A stretch of DNA of 64,000 nucleotides from BRHc4a sp049323755 (GTDB taxonomy: Bacteria > Bacillota > Desulfotomaculia > Desulfotomaculales > Desulfocucumaceae): positions 1 through 64,000 of the forward strand of contig JBMOPE010000018.1 of assembly GCA_049323755.1 (NCBI GenBank), given 5' to 3'. Both the position numbers and the translations under genes were made by a program. The notes under the pieces were generated by a model that saw only the letters and a program-made list of their open reading frames with translations, had not been told where the DNA came from and searched no databases. How positions within the stretch are numbered: the first letter of the stretch is position 1; each line of letters starts with the position of its first letter. This document shows positions 43,941 through 52,425 of the stretch, one piece after another.

Positions 43941-43971
43941 AAAGCTAAAAATATTTAATAAGGTGGTATTT

Positions 43972-45075
43972 TTGGACGATAAGGCTTATATGAAAATGGC
44001 TCTGGAGATGGCTGCCTCGGCCATGGGCCGGACCAGCCCGAACCCAATGGTTGGGGCGGTGCTGGTAAGGGAGGGAAAGGTAGTTGGCAGGGGCTTTCAC
44101 GCCAGGGCGGGAACTCCCCATGCCGAGGTGGTTGCCCTGAGAGATGCCGGGGAGTTGGCAAGGGGCTCAACCATGTATGTTACACTGGAGCCCTGCTGTC
44201 ACCACGGAAGAACAGGACCCTGCACCGAGGCTGTGATTGACGCAGGGGTAAAAAAAGTAATTGCTGCCATGAAAGACCCAAATCCCCTGGTGGCTGGGAA
44301 GGGCCTGGGCAGGCTTTGTGATGCCGGGCTGGATGTTGATGTGGGCATTCTTGAAGAGGAAGCCCTTAAGCTTAACGAGGTATTTATAAAGTATATAACT
44401 ACAGGGATGCCCTTTGTTGTTATGAAGGCCGCTGTAAGCCTTGATGGTAAAATAGCAACCAGGGCCGGGGACTCCAAGTGGATAACCGGGCCTGAGGCAA
44501 GAGAGTACGGGCACAGGCTCAGAAACAGGTATGATGCTATAATGGTGGGGATAAACACTGTTCTTGCCGATAATCCCTCCCTTACAACCAGACTCCCCGG
44601 GGGTGGAAGGGATGCGGTAAGGATTGTTCTTGACAGCCAGGCCAGGACACCTCCCGGCGCCAAATTAATAAACAGGCAGTCCCTGGCATCTACAATAATC
44701 ATCACTACCTCTGAGGCTCCGGAGGACAGGCTGAAGGCGCTCACTGAGGCAGGGGCAGGGGTTATATCCATTCCTTCAAGGGAAGGGCGGGTGGATATGG
44801 CTGCAGCTTTTGCCGAACTTGCGCGCCGGGAAATTTCCAGTGTGCTTATTGAGGGTGGGGGGCAGGTACACGCCTCAGCTCTGGCTTCAGGAGCAGTTGA
44901 TAAGGTGGCCTGGTTTATAGCTCCCAAGCTTATTGGGGGCAGCGGCGCTCCGGGTCCACTGGGGGGAGAGGGGCCTGAAAGGCTGTCAGATGCTGTGGAG
45001 CTGGAGCGGGTCAGTGTTTCCAGGCTGGGATCGGACATGCTTTATGAAGGGTATATTTCAAAACAAAGGGGTTAG
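43972..45075 (+). CDS. ribD: Bifunctional riboflavin biosynthesis protein RibD (deaminase/reductase)
   Basis: Deaminates the pyrimidine of the early riboflavin precursor and reduces its ribose side chain. 367 residues from TTG at 43972, 5 bases after AAGGTGG. The N-terminal zinc deaminase domain (about 1-145) has HAE in GTPHAEVVAL and the PCCHHGRTGPC cysteines. The C-terminal reductase domain (about 148-365) has MKAAVSLDGKIATRAGDSKW and VLIEGGGQVHASAL. First gene of the rib operon, 3 bases before ribE. Confidence 0.95.
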   Translation: MDDKAYMKMALEMAASAMGRTSPNPMVGAVLVREGKVVGRGFHARAGTPHAEVVALRDAGELARGSTMYVTLEPCCHHGRTGPCTEAVIDAGVKKVIAAMKDPNPLVAGKGLGRLCDAGLDVDVGILEEEALKLNEVFIKYITTGMPFVVMKAAVSLDGKIATRAGDSKWITGPEAREYGHRLRNRYDAIMVGINTVLADNPSLTTRLPGGGRDAVRIVLDSQARTPPGAKLINRQSLASTIIITTSEAPEDRLKALTEAGAGVISIPSREGRVDMAAAFAELARREISSVLIEGGGQVHASALASGAVDKVAWFIAPKLIGGSGAPGPLGGEGPERLSDAVELERVSVSRLGSDMLYEGYISKQRG

Positions 45076-45078
45076 TTT

Positions 45079-45738
45079 ATGTTTACCGGTTTGGTGGAGG
45101 AGCTTGGAACAATCAGAGGCCTGGCCAAAGGGGCTGATTCGGCCAGAATACACATTCAGGCCCAAAAAGTACTGGAGGACATAAAAACCGGAGACAGTAT
45201 CGCTGTCAATGGGGTGTGTCTTACGGCTGTTGAATTTGAGCGGAACTACTTTGTGGCGGATGTAATGGCTGAAACACTGGGCAAGACAAATCTTGCAGCG
45301 CTGAAGCCCGGTGACCGGGTGAATCTTGAAAGGGCGCTAAGGCTGGGGGACCGGCTGGGGGGACACCTGGTAAGCGGCCATATTGACGGAGTGGGTACCA
45401 TAGCGCGGCGGGAGAAGCACGATATCGCCACTTTAATAACCATTTCAGCCCCTCCCGCTGTTATGAAATATATAATTAAAAAAGGTTCTGTGGCTATTGA
45501 CGGGACAAGTCTGACGGTGGTTGATTTCACTGAGAGTAATTTTCAGGTTTCACTCATTCCCCACACAGCCCACATGACTACCGTCGGGTTTAAAAAAACA
45601 GGTGATACGGTTAATCTGGAAGGTGATCTGGTGGGAAAATATATTGAAAGGCTCATGGTGACAAGGCAGGAGTTGGAACCTGAAAAAAGGCCGGGCGGGT
45701 TAACCATGGATTTTCTTGCGGAGAAAGGCTTTGTATAG
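45079..45738 (+). CDS. ribE: Riboflavin synthase alpha chain
   Basis: Dismutates two lumazines to riboflavin. 219 residues, made of two homologous barrels, with MFTGLVEELGTI at the start, SIAVNGVCLTAV in the first barrel, SVAIDGTSLTVVDF in the second, and GHIDGVGTI between. The second operon gene. The MFTGLVEE start is an exact family mark. Confidence 0.95.
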   Translation: MFTGLVEELGTIRGLAKGADSARIHIQAQKVLEDIKTGDSIAVNGVCLTAVEFERNYFVADVMAETLGKTNLAALKPGDRVNLERALRLGDRLGGHLVSGHIDGVGTIARREKHDIATLITISAPPAVMKYIIKKGSVAIDGTSLTVVDFTESNFQVSLIPHTAHMTTVGFKKTGDTVNLEGDLVGKYIERLMVTRQELEPEKRPGGLTMDFLAEKGFV

Positions 45739-45749
45739 AGGAATGGGGA

Positions 45750-45878
45750 CACACCTCCACAACATGATTGGCTCTGTGGGTCGGAGGAATGTCCCCGATC
45801 GGTATGGCCGGGAGCAGGAGCAATGTCCCCGATCGGTACGGCTGGGAGCAGTAGGAATATTTTTGATCGGTATAAAGT
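45750..45878. repeat. Repeat insert inside the rib operon (E-related)
   Basis: A 160-base gap between ribE and ribBA. It has about two and a half tandem units of roughly 34 nt with ATGTCCCCGATCGGTATGGC and GGGAGCAGGAGCAATGTCCC, preceded by GTGGGTCGGAGGAATGTCCC. The GGTCGGAGG core links it to family E, but the unit differs, so membership is uncertain. The operon is co-directional and no terminator is seen, so transcription should pass through. Confidence 0.6.
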
Positions 45879-45898
45879 TATAGGGAGGGCTTAAGATT

Positions 45899-47110
45899 AT
45901 GGGTTTTAAATTTAACAGCATTGAAGAAATTCTTGAGGACATACGCCAGGGGAAAATAGTTGTCATGGTGGATGACGAGGACAGGGAAAACGAGGGCGAC
46001 CTTATAATGGCGGCTGAAAAGGCAACTCCGGAGGCAATAAATTTTATGGCCACTTACGGTAAGGGCCTTATATGCCTTCCTATTATTGGTGAAAGGCTGG
46101 ACGAACTTGATTTGCCGGCGATGGTTACCAACAACACCGACCCTCACGGAACAGCCTTTTCTATTTCTGTGGATCATAAAGATACTACAACCGGAATTTC
46201 AGCCCATGAGAGGGCGGCCACGGTCAGGGCCATGCTGGACCCGGACACCAAGCCGGATGATTTGAGGAGGCCCGGGCATATCTTTCCTCTGCGGGCCAAG
46301 GAGGGCGGAGTTCTCAGGAGGGCTGGACACACAGAGGCCTCGGTGGACCTGTCCAGGCTGTCGGGATTATACCCGGCCGGGGTAATCTGCGAAATAATGA
46401 AAGATGACGGGACTATGGCCAGGGTTCCCGAATTAATAGAGTTTTGTAAAAAACATGATCTGAAAATGGCAACTATTGCCGCATTGATAGAGTACCGCAG
46501 AAAAACAGAAAAGCTTGTAAGAAGAGTTGACTCGGCCAAGCTTCCCACCAAATATGGAGATTACACGGCTGTTGCATATGAAAGCCTTTTAGACGGGAAA
46601 GGCCACATTGCCCTGGTCAGGGGAGATATAGAAAATGTTGAGGCGCCGCTGGTACGGGTTCACTCGGAGTGTCTCACCGGAGATGTTTTCGGATCTCAGC
46701 GCTGCGACTGCGGTGACCAGCTGGCTGCAGCAATGAAGATGATCGACCGTGAAGGGGCGGGGGTTCTCCTGTACATGCGCCAGGAGGGAAGGGGCATCGG
46801 GCTCCTTAACAAAATAAGGGCCTACAAGCTTCAGGACCTCGGTAAGGACACGGTGGAGGCAAACGAGGCTCTGGGATTTCCCGCCGACCTCCGCGACTAC
46901 GGCCTTGGAGCACAAATTCTCGCGGACCTCGGGCTGACAAAAATAAGGCTGATAACCAATAACCCGAGGAAAATTGCCGGTCTCGAAGGTCACGGCCTGC
47001 TGGTTGTGGGGAGGGTCCCTGTAGAAATTGACCCCTGTAAGGACAATCGCTTTTATCTCGCCACCAAGAAGCGGAAATTGGGACACATGCTAAACATAGG
47101 TGAAAGATAA
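45899..47110 (+). CDS. ribBA: 3,4-DHBP synthase / GTP cyclohydrolase II fusion
   Basis: Supplies both riboflavin precursors. 403 residues. The N-terminal DHBP synthase domain (about 1-203) has VMVDDEDRENEGDLIMAAE, HTEASVDLSRLSG and HDLKMATIAALIEYR near its end. The C-terminal GTP cyclohydrolase II (about 204-403) has zinc cysteines in HSECLTGDVFGSQRCDCGDQL and the RQEGRGIGLLNKIRAY loop. ATG behind AGGGAGGG. Confidence 0.96.
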   Translation: MGFKFNSIEEILEDIRQGKIVVMVDDEDRENEGDLIMAAEKATPEAINFMATYGKGLICLPIIGERLDELDLPAMVTNNTDPHGTAFSISVDHKDTTTGISAHERAATVRAMLDPDTKPDDLRRPGHIFPLRAKEGGVLRRAGHTEASVDLSRLSGLYPAGVICEIMKDDGTMARVPELIEFCKKHDLKMATIAALIEYRRKTEKLVRRVDSAKLPTKYGDYTAVAYESLLDGKGHIALVRGDIENVEAPLVRVHSECLTGDVFGSQRCDCGDQLAAAMKMIDREGAGVLLYMRQEGRGIGLLNKIRAYKLQDLGKDTVEANEALGFPADLRDYGLGAQILADLGLTKIRLITNNPRKIAGLEGHGLLVVGRVPVEIDPCKDNRFYLATKKRKLGHMLNIGER

Positions 47111-47139
47111 AATTAAGGGAGAGTAAGGAGGAAAATATT

Positions 47140-47607
47140 ATGGCAAAGGTTTTTGAGGGAAATCTTCTTGGCAAGGGGCTGAGGTTTGGACTGGTGGTGG
47201 GACGCTTTAACGAGTTTATTACTAACAAGCTCCTTTCAGGCGCGCTGGATGCTCTGAAAAGGCATGGGGTAGAGGACCAGGATGTTGAGGTGGCCTGGGT
47301 GCCGGGAGCCTTTGAGATACCCCTGGTGGCAAGCAGAATGACTTCCCTGAAAAGATATGACGCAGTTATCTGCCTGGGTGCCGTAATAAGGGGAGCCACT
47401 CCTCACTTTGACTACGTGGCCTCCGAGGTTGCCAAGGGGGTTGCCAAGGTTGGGCTTGATTCCGGTATGCCTGTAATTTTCGGGGTGATAACAGCCGACA
47501 CCATAGAGCAGGCTATTGAAAGGGCGGGCACCAAGGCCGGCAACAAGGGATGGGATGCCTCTGTTACTGCAATTGAGATGGCAAACCTGTTTAAGGGGAT
47601 GGCGTAG
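47140..47607 (+). CDS. ribH: Lumazine synthase
   Basis: Makes 6,7-dimethyl-8-ribityllumazine in a large icosahedral or pentameric assembly. 155 residues. Family features: LRFGLVVGRFNEFITNKLLS, VAWVPGAFEIPLVA, ICLGAVIRGATPHFDYVA, VIFGVITADTIEQAIERAG. Last gene of the operon, 30 bases after ribBA. Confidence 0.96.
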   Translation: MAKVFEGNLLGKGLRFGLVVGRFNEFITNKLLSGALDALKRHGVEDQDVEVAWVPGAFEIPLVASRMTSLKRYDAVICLGAVIRGATPHFDYVASEVAKGVAKVGLDSGMPVIFGVITADTIEQAIERAGTKAGNKGWDASVTAIEMANLFKGMA

Positions 47608-47631
47608 ACAGCTAATGAGCCTCTCTTAAGG

Positions 47632-47870
47632 GTCAGGAGACAGTAGACAGGTGTAAGCATAAAACGGACAACCTGGGAGGATGAAAATTGGGGTCCTTTT
47701 TTAAACCACAGAGAACACAGAGGACACAGAGATTTTTGGGACCTGATTGAATGCTTTAAGTAAATTTTAATAAAATGGTTAAATTTTAAATTATCTACCC
47801 CGGTTTTCAGACCTGAGAGTAATACTTGAGAGCAAACTCTCTGTGATCTCTGTGCCCTCTGTGGTTAAAA
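47632..47870 (-). repeat. Family C half plus family A repeat, copy 5 (reverse orientation)
   Basis: Fills most of the 351-base gap after ribH. GTCAGGAGACAGTAGACAGG (family C arm, 47633-47652) is followed by the reverse of the family A tail (GACAACCTGGGAGGATGAAA then GGGTCCTTTTTT), the arm AACCACAGAGAACACAGAGG plus ACACAGAGA, an AT-rich core unlike the other copies, and the arm CTCTGTGATCTCTGTGCCCT plus CTGTGGTTAAAA. It is the most symmetric copy. Confidence 0.8.
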
Positions 47871-47958
47871 CAAAAGACAGTCATTTTTCTATATATAAAA
47901 TTGTACTTTACCTCTAACAGGTGCATATGATGTCTTGGTGCGGGGAGGGGGAAGTTTG

Positions 47959-48999
47959 GTGTCCCAGAGGAAGACAATACAGAGCCTTAAAGAGGTGGAC
48001 AATCTACAGGTTTCCGGCAGCAGGCTTTTTTCGGCTGATTCAGAAGAGATACTTGAGGGATGGACCACAGACATATATTTTATAAAAACGAGGGAGATAC
48101 TACGGGGCATGGGACTTGCCAACAGGCCCGTGGCCGCCGAGGTATTTGCCGGACAGCCCGGTATTCTTGCCGGTACAGCAGAGGTTATGCATCTTCTTTC
48201 GGGAACGGGCGCAGAGGTGTGGTCTCTGCCCGAGGGGGAAGCATTTTCAGCAAAAGAAGTGATTATGCGTATTTGCGGCTCCTACGATTCCTTCGGAATA
48301 TATGAAACAGCCCTTTTAGGCATTCTGGCCAGTTCCAGCGGCTGGGCCACGGCTGCTGCACGGGTAAAGGAATCATCGGGTAACAGGCGGGTAATATGCT
48401 TTGGCGCAAGGCACGTTCACCCTGCGGTGGCTCCCGTAATGGAGAGGTCCGCCATAGTTGGCGGAGCCGACGGTTGCAGTTGCATTTTAGGGGCCAGGCT
48501 GGCCGGGAAGGAGCCCACAGGCACGGTTCCTCATGCGGTTTTTCTTATTGTTGGAGACACAATTGATGTAGCTCTGGCATACAAGAGGCTTATGCCGGAT
48601 GGAACACCGGTTGTGGTGCTGGTGGACACCTTTAAGGATGAAGCCGAGGAGGCATTAAGGGTGGCCGCGGCCCTTGGAGGTGACCTTTCCGCCATACGGC
48701 TGGACACTGCCAGTGAGCGGGGCGGGGTTACTGCAGGCCTTGTGCGGGAAGTAAGGGCAAGGCTCGATCAGGCCGGACACAGCCATGTTCAGATACTGGT
48801 AAGTGGCGGAGTAACACCGGAGAGAATACCGGGACTCATTGAGGCCGGGGCCGACGCATTTGGTGTGGGAAGTTACATTTCAGGAGCCCGCCCCATTGAT
48901 ATGACCATGGACATCAAGGAGATAGAGGGAAAACCCATTGCCAAGAGGGGACGTATTCCAGGGCTTATGCATTCCTCCAGGCTGGCCAGGCTTTTGTGA
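47959..48999 (+). CDS. Nicotinate phosphoribosyltransferase-like protein
   Basis: 346 residues from GTG at 47959, 8 bases after GGGGAGGGG (TTG at 47956 possible). Salvage of nicotinate into NAD, or a closely related PRPP reaction, is the likely job. The fold of a type II phosphoribosyltransferase is seen in TDIYFIKTREILRGMGLANR near the start, FGARHVHPAVAPVMERSAIV, GTVPHAVFLIVGD, VVLVDTFKDEAEEA, LSAIRLDTASERGG and the barrel end ILVSGGVTPERIPGLIEAGADAFGVGSYIS. It is shorter than bacterial PncB and resembles the archaeal/short type. It follows ribH but the repeat between makes an operon unlikely. Confidence 0.83.
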   Translation: MSQRKTIQSLKEVDNLQVSGSRLFSADSEEILEGWTTDIYFIKTREILRGMGLANRPVAAEVFAGQPGILAGTAEVMHLLSGTGAEVWSLPEGEAFSAKEVIMRICGSYDSFGIYETALLGILASSSGWATAAARVKESSGNRRVICFGARHVHPAVAPVMERSAIVGGADGCSCILGARLAGKEPTGTVPHAVFLIVGDTIDVALAYKRLMPDGTPVVVLVDTFKDEAEEALRVAAALGGDLSAIRLDTASERGGVTAGLVREVRARLDQAGHSHVQILVSGGVTPERIPGLIEAGADAFGVGSYISGARPIDMTMDIKEIEGKPIAKRGRIPGLMHSSRLARLL

Positions 49000-49011
49000 C
49001 ATACATTCTAC

Positions 49012-49245
49012 TGAAAATACTGAATGTCTTTTTTATCAACCACAGAGGCCACAGAGATCACAGAGAATTTGCTCTCAGTTATTACTATGAGGTCTAAAAC
49101 CGTAATTGATAATTGAGAAGGTTACCCTTTTTATAAAATCTCTTAATGCTTATAAGCAAGGCTTAAGGTACCTCTGTGTGCTCTGTGTTCTCTGTGGTTT
49201 TAAAAGAACCCAATTTCCATCCTCAATGGTGAGCCCGGTTGTCTG
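49012..49245 (+). repeat. Family A repeat, copy 4 (subtype A1)
   Basis: Occupies most of the 318-base gap before dapL. It shares the lead-in GAAAATACTGAATGTC, arm CAACCACAGAGGCCACAGAG, core pieces ATTACTATGAGGTCTAAAAC and AAGCAAGGCTTAAGG, inverted arm TGTGTTCTCTGTGGTTTTAA and tail through GGTTGTCTGG with the copy at 2583-2805. Confidence 0.8.
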
Positions 49246-49317
49246 GGAAGGGAATAGCTTGCTTTTTGTTGAAATTATCTATAAAGAGGTTATTTTATAT
49301 AGAAGGGGGAATTAGCC

Positions 49318-50547
49318 ATGGCACAGATTAATGAAAACTATCTTAAACTGCCGGGGAGCTACCTTTTTGCAGAGATTGCAAGAAGAGTCAATGAATTTAA
49401 AAAGAGCAACCCCGATGCTGGTATTATAAGGCTTGGAATAGGTGATGTTACAAGACCCCTAACTGCCGCGGTTATTGAGGCTATGAAAAAAGGCGTTGAG
49501 GAGATGGCCCATGAGGAAACCTTTCGCGGCTACGGTCCTGAACAGGGTTACAGCTTTCTTGCCCAGAATATAATTGAGAATGATTTCAGGCCGCGGGGAG
49601 TAGAACTGGCCGAAGACGAGGTGTTCATAAGCGACGGCGCGAAAAGTGACACCGCCAATTTTCAGGAGATTTTCGGAGTTGACAATGTTGTGGCGGTTAC
49701 GGACCCGGTATACCCGGTATATGTAGACAGCAACGTGATGGCGGGCCGCACCGGAGGCATCAACAGTAAGAATCAATTCGATAAGCTGGTATACCTGCCG
49801 TGCACAGAGCAAAACGGAATGAAACCGCCTCTGCCGGGAACAAAGGTGGATATGATTTACCTTTGTTTCCCCAACAACCCTACCGGGATGACGCTTTCCA
49901 GAGAAGAACTGAAAAAATGGGTTGACTACGCCAGGGAAAACAGGGCGGTAATTTTATTCGACGCAGCCTACGAGGCCTTTATAAGGGAAGACGGTGTACC
50001 GCACAGCATATATGAGGTTGAGGGGGCCAGAGAAGTTGCCGTGGAGTTCAGGAGCTTTTCAAAAACCGCAGGCTTTACCGGAACAAGATGCGCATACACT
50101 GTTGTTCCGAAAGAGGTCAAGGTTTATGATTCCTCCGGAAAGGAATATAGTCTTAACCCCCTCTGGCTGAGAAGGCAGACCACCAAATTTAACGGGGTGT
50201 CCTACCCTGTTCAGGCTGCGGCTGCAGCTGTATATTCTGAAGAAGGTAAAAAGCAGGTTAGTGAACTGGTGGACTACTACATGGAAAATGCCAGGATTAT
50301 TCGCGAGGGCTTGACTGCAGCCGGCTTTAAAGTATATGGAGGGGTAAACGCACCTTATATATGGCTGAAAACTCCAGACAATATGGGCTCTTGGGACTTT
50401 TTTGACAAGCTTATGAAAGAGGTCCATGTCATTGGAACTCCCGGAGCAGGATTCGGCGCCAGCGGAGAGGGATTCTTCAGGCTTACCGCCTTTGGAAGCA
50501 GGGAGAATACACAAAGGGCTGTGGAAAGAATTAAAAGCGGGATGTAA
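49318..50547 (+). CDS. dapL: LL-diaminopimelate aminotransferase
   Basis: PLP enzyme that converts tetrahydrodipicolinate directly to LL-DAP in lysine and cell-wall synthesis. 409 residues. Family start MAQINENYLKLPGSYLFAEI; PLP lysine Lys249 in FRSFSKTAGFTGTRCAY; YLCFPNNPTGM and FDAAYEAFI are typical fold I features. ATG at 49318 after a GGGGGAATTAGCC region. DapL in Clostridia replaces the succinylase or acetylase branch. Confidence 0.95.
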   Translation: MAQINENYLKLPGSYLFAEIARRVNEFKKSNPDAGIIRLGIGDVTRPLTAAVIEAMKKGVEEMAHEETFRGYGPEQGYSFLAQNIIENDFRPRGVELAEDEVFISDGAKSDTANFQEIFGVDNVVAVTDPVYPVYVDSNVMAGRTGGINSKNQFDKLVYLPCTEQNGMKPPLPGTKVDMIYLCFPNNPTGMTLSREELKKWVDYARENRAVILFDAAYEAFIREDGVPHSIYEVEGAREVAVEFRSFSKTAGFTGTRCAYTVVPKEVKVYDSSGKEYSLNPLWLRRQTTKFNGVSYPVQAAAAAVYSEEGKKQVSELVDYYMENARIIREGLTAAGFKVYGGVNAPYIWLKTPDNMGSWDFFDKLMKEVHVIGTPGAGFGASGEGFFRLTAFGSRENTQRAVERIKSGM

Positions 50548-50574
50548 AAATAGCTAATTCTGAAAGAAAATACT

Positions 50575-50608
50575 GTCGGAATTCAGAATTCAGAAGCCAG
50601 AAGTCAGA
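50575..50608. repeat. Family D single arm
   Basis: GTCGGAATTCAGAATTCAGA and AGCCAGAAGTCAGAAT match the D-left arms at 5858 and 16986. No partner arm is found nearby. It produces a false N-terminal extension of the rmuC ORF. Confidence 0.7.
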
Positions 50609-50644
50609 ATGGTTTGGGCATTCCTGATAAGCGGGGAATATGCA

Positions 50645-51658
50645 ATGGAAATGGTTTTAGCGGCTCTCCTTGTTGTTGTGATAATACTGCTGGTTTTTTT
50701 GCTGGTAAGACAGGGATCTGTTTCGGGCAGCAGGGAGGCTGACCTTACTTTCCTGAATAATTTAAATGAACTCAGGAAAGAAATACAGGGTTCGGTCAAC
50801 TCTTCACGGAAAGAAATAACCGATACCAGGGAGGATATGAATAATAGGGTTACCGATAACCTTAAGCTTATGGCTGACATGCAGGCAACCGTCGAAAAAA
50901 TTATTGCCAGGCAGGAAGAGGCTAACAGGTTGGGCCAGTCCCTGAAGGACATACTTTCAACCCCCAAACTGAGAGGCAATTATGGGGAAATAGTACTTGA
51001 GGAGATGCTGGAGAGAGTTCTTCCGAAGGGTATGTGGGAAAGGCAGTACAGGATTAAAGAAGGCTGCGTGGTGGATGTCGTTATAAGATACAGGGATATG
51101 TGCGTTCCCGTGGATTCAAAATTTCCCCGGGACAACTATCTCAGGTACCTGGAGTGCACTGATCCCAGAGACAGGGAAATGTACTGGAAGGCCCACGAGA
51201 AGGATGTTCTGGCAAAAATAAAAGAGATATCAAGGTATATAGCCACTGACCGCGGCACCAGCGACTTTGCCCTTATGTTTGTTCCCTCCGAAGCTATATA
51301 TTATGAAACTATCGCTGAGAAAAACTATCTTGGACAGCATTCAAAGATATATGATGAGGCCGAAAAGAACAGGATAATCCCGGTTAGCCCCAATACATTT
51401 TACGCTTTTTTACAGGTTGTCCTCACCGCCATGAGGAACATGGAAGTATTGAGCCAGGCAAGGGAAATCCAGTCAAAGCTTATAAAGATGCAGAATAAGT
51501 TTGATCTTTTTTACAAACAGTACGAGGCTATGGGAAAGGAAATAGAAAAGGCGGCGGATGCATTCAGAAAGGGAGACAAGCACATAGCGCTCTATAAAAG
51601 AGAGCTTGAAGAAACTCTCATGATAGAGGCAAGTGAGATCCGAGAACTAAAAGAATGA
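50645..51658 (+). CDS. rmuC: RmuC-family DNA recombination protein
   Basis: 337 residues from ATG at 50645, 7 bases after GGGGA; the earlier GTG-like start at 50609 lies in a repeat. One N-terminal membrane helix (about 5-22, VLAALLVVVIILLVFLLV), a coiled coil (about 30-105), then the RmuC nuclease-like domain (about 110-320) with LRGNYGEIVLEEMLERVLP, VPVDSKFPRDNYLRYLE and FALMFVPSEAIYYE. RmuC limits inversions between short inverted repeats in E. coli. In a genome with many inverted repeats this is worth noting, but no link is shown. Confidence 0.88.
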   Translation: MEMVLAALLVVVIILLVFLLVRQGSVSGSREADLTFLNNLNELRKEIQGSVNSSRKEITDTREDMNNRVTDNLKLMADMQATVEKIIARQEEANRLGQSLKDILSTPKLRGNYGEIVLEEMLERVLPKGMWERQYRIKEGCVVDVVIRYRDMCVPVDSKFPRDNYLRYLECTDPRDREMYWKAHEKDVLAKIKEISRYIATDRGTSDFALMFVPSEAIYYETIAEKNYLGQHSKIYDEAEKNRIIPVSPNTFYAFLQVVLTAMRNMEVLSQAREIQSKLIKMQNKFDLFYKQYEAMGKEIEKAADAFRKGDKHIALYKRELEETLMIEASEIRELKE

Positions 51659-51695
51659 AAGAAATTATATCAATTAAGTAAATGGGGAGAAGTAA

Positions 51696-52265
51696 ATGTT
51701 CAGATTTTTTGAATCAATAGCCGACACTCTTCCCTCAATAAAAAGCATTAAGAGAGAGATTCTAAAGCACCCGCGCAGGGGAAAGGTTATCGATATAGGG
51801 TGCGGGACAGGAAGAAATACTGCTCTTATGACTTCTTTTGCCGATAAAGTTGTAGGGATTGACTTCGACGAATCAAAAATTATTAAGGCAAGGGTACGGT
51901 TCCCGAATGTTGAGTTTTACCATTTGGATGCTGCCAATACACCATTCGGTGACCGGGAATTTGACACTGCGTTCATGATAATGTTCTTACACGAAGCATG
52001 TACCGAAGGAGTTATGAAGGAAGTCTCCCGCATATCGAGGGAGCTTGTCATTGTTGATTATTCCCGGATTCAATATGGCTTGAGAAAGAAACTTGTCAGA
52101 GTTATTGAAGGGGATAAATTTGATAAGTTTTCAGAAATAAACCTGGTTACTAAATTTACCGGTTATGGTTTTGTGTTGAAGGAGAGCAGAAGAATACACC
52201 AATCCCTTTACGTTTACCATTTCATTAATGGAAAATCCGGAAGCATACGGTACGATGCAATATAA
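51696..52265 (+). CDS. Class I SAM-dependent methyltransferase
   Basis: 189 residues. SAM motif I is VIDIGCGTGRNTALM at about 31-45; VVGIDFDESKI is motif II and DAANTPFGDREFDTAFMIMF the motif III/IV region. The C-terminal part is short. The target is unknown. ATG behind GGGGAGAAGTAA; it follows rmuC by 37 bases and is probably co-transcribed with it. Confidence 0.8.
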   Translation: MFRFFESIADTLPSIKSIKREILKHPRRGKVIDIGCGTGRNTALMTSFADKVVGIDFDESKIIKARVRFPNVEFYHLDAANTPFGDREFDTAFMIMFLHEACTEGVMKEVSRISRELVIVDYSRIQYGLRKKLVRVIEGDKFDKFSEINLVTKFTGYGFVLKESRRIHQSLYVYHFINGKSGSIRYDAI

Positions 52266-52291
52266 AAAACGGCATATATGCCGTTTTTATT
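52264..52291 (+). terminator. Probable terminator after the methyltransferase gene
   Basis: A compact palindrome ACGGCATATATGCCGT (52269-52284) is flanked by an A-run and TTTTTATTAT. The stem is short but the T-run is good. Confidence 0.7.
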
Positions 52292-52357
52292 ATCATAAAT
52301 GAAATTATATGACGCTTGTTCACTTCGATTCACCTTCGGTGCACGGTAAATAAAAAA

Positions 52358-52425
52358 TTCTGGACTCTGACTTCTAAATTCTGGATTACGCCGTCTATAT
52401 GACGGCAACGCCTGTAGGGCGTTTA
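52358..52425. repeat. Family D single arm plus family F hairpin
   Basis: D-right arm TTCTGGACTCTGACTTCTAA, ATTCTGGATT, then F: CCGTC/GACGG hairpin and AACGCC-TGTA-GGGCGTT with TTTATTATA. The T-run overlaps the reverse-strand stop of rpmB. It is the same D-then-F junction as in the composites. Confidence 0.7.

Noticed and set aside
44199..45038. 279-codon minus-strand ORF opposite ribD
   Set aside because: It is a shadow of a GC-rich third-position-biased gene, with Ser/Pro/Ala-rich low-complexity translation and no ribosome site.
49000..49317. A lysine riboswitch ahead of dapL
   Set aside because: The gap is almost fully accounted for by a family A repeat, and the conserved lysine-aptamer blocks are missing.
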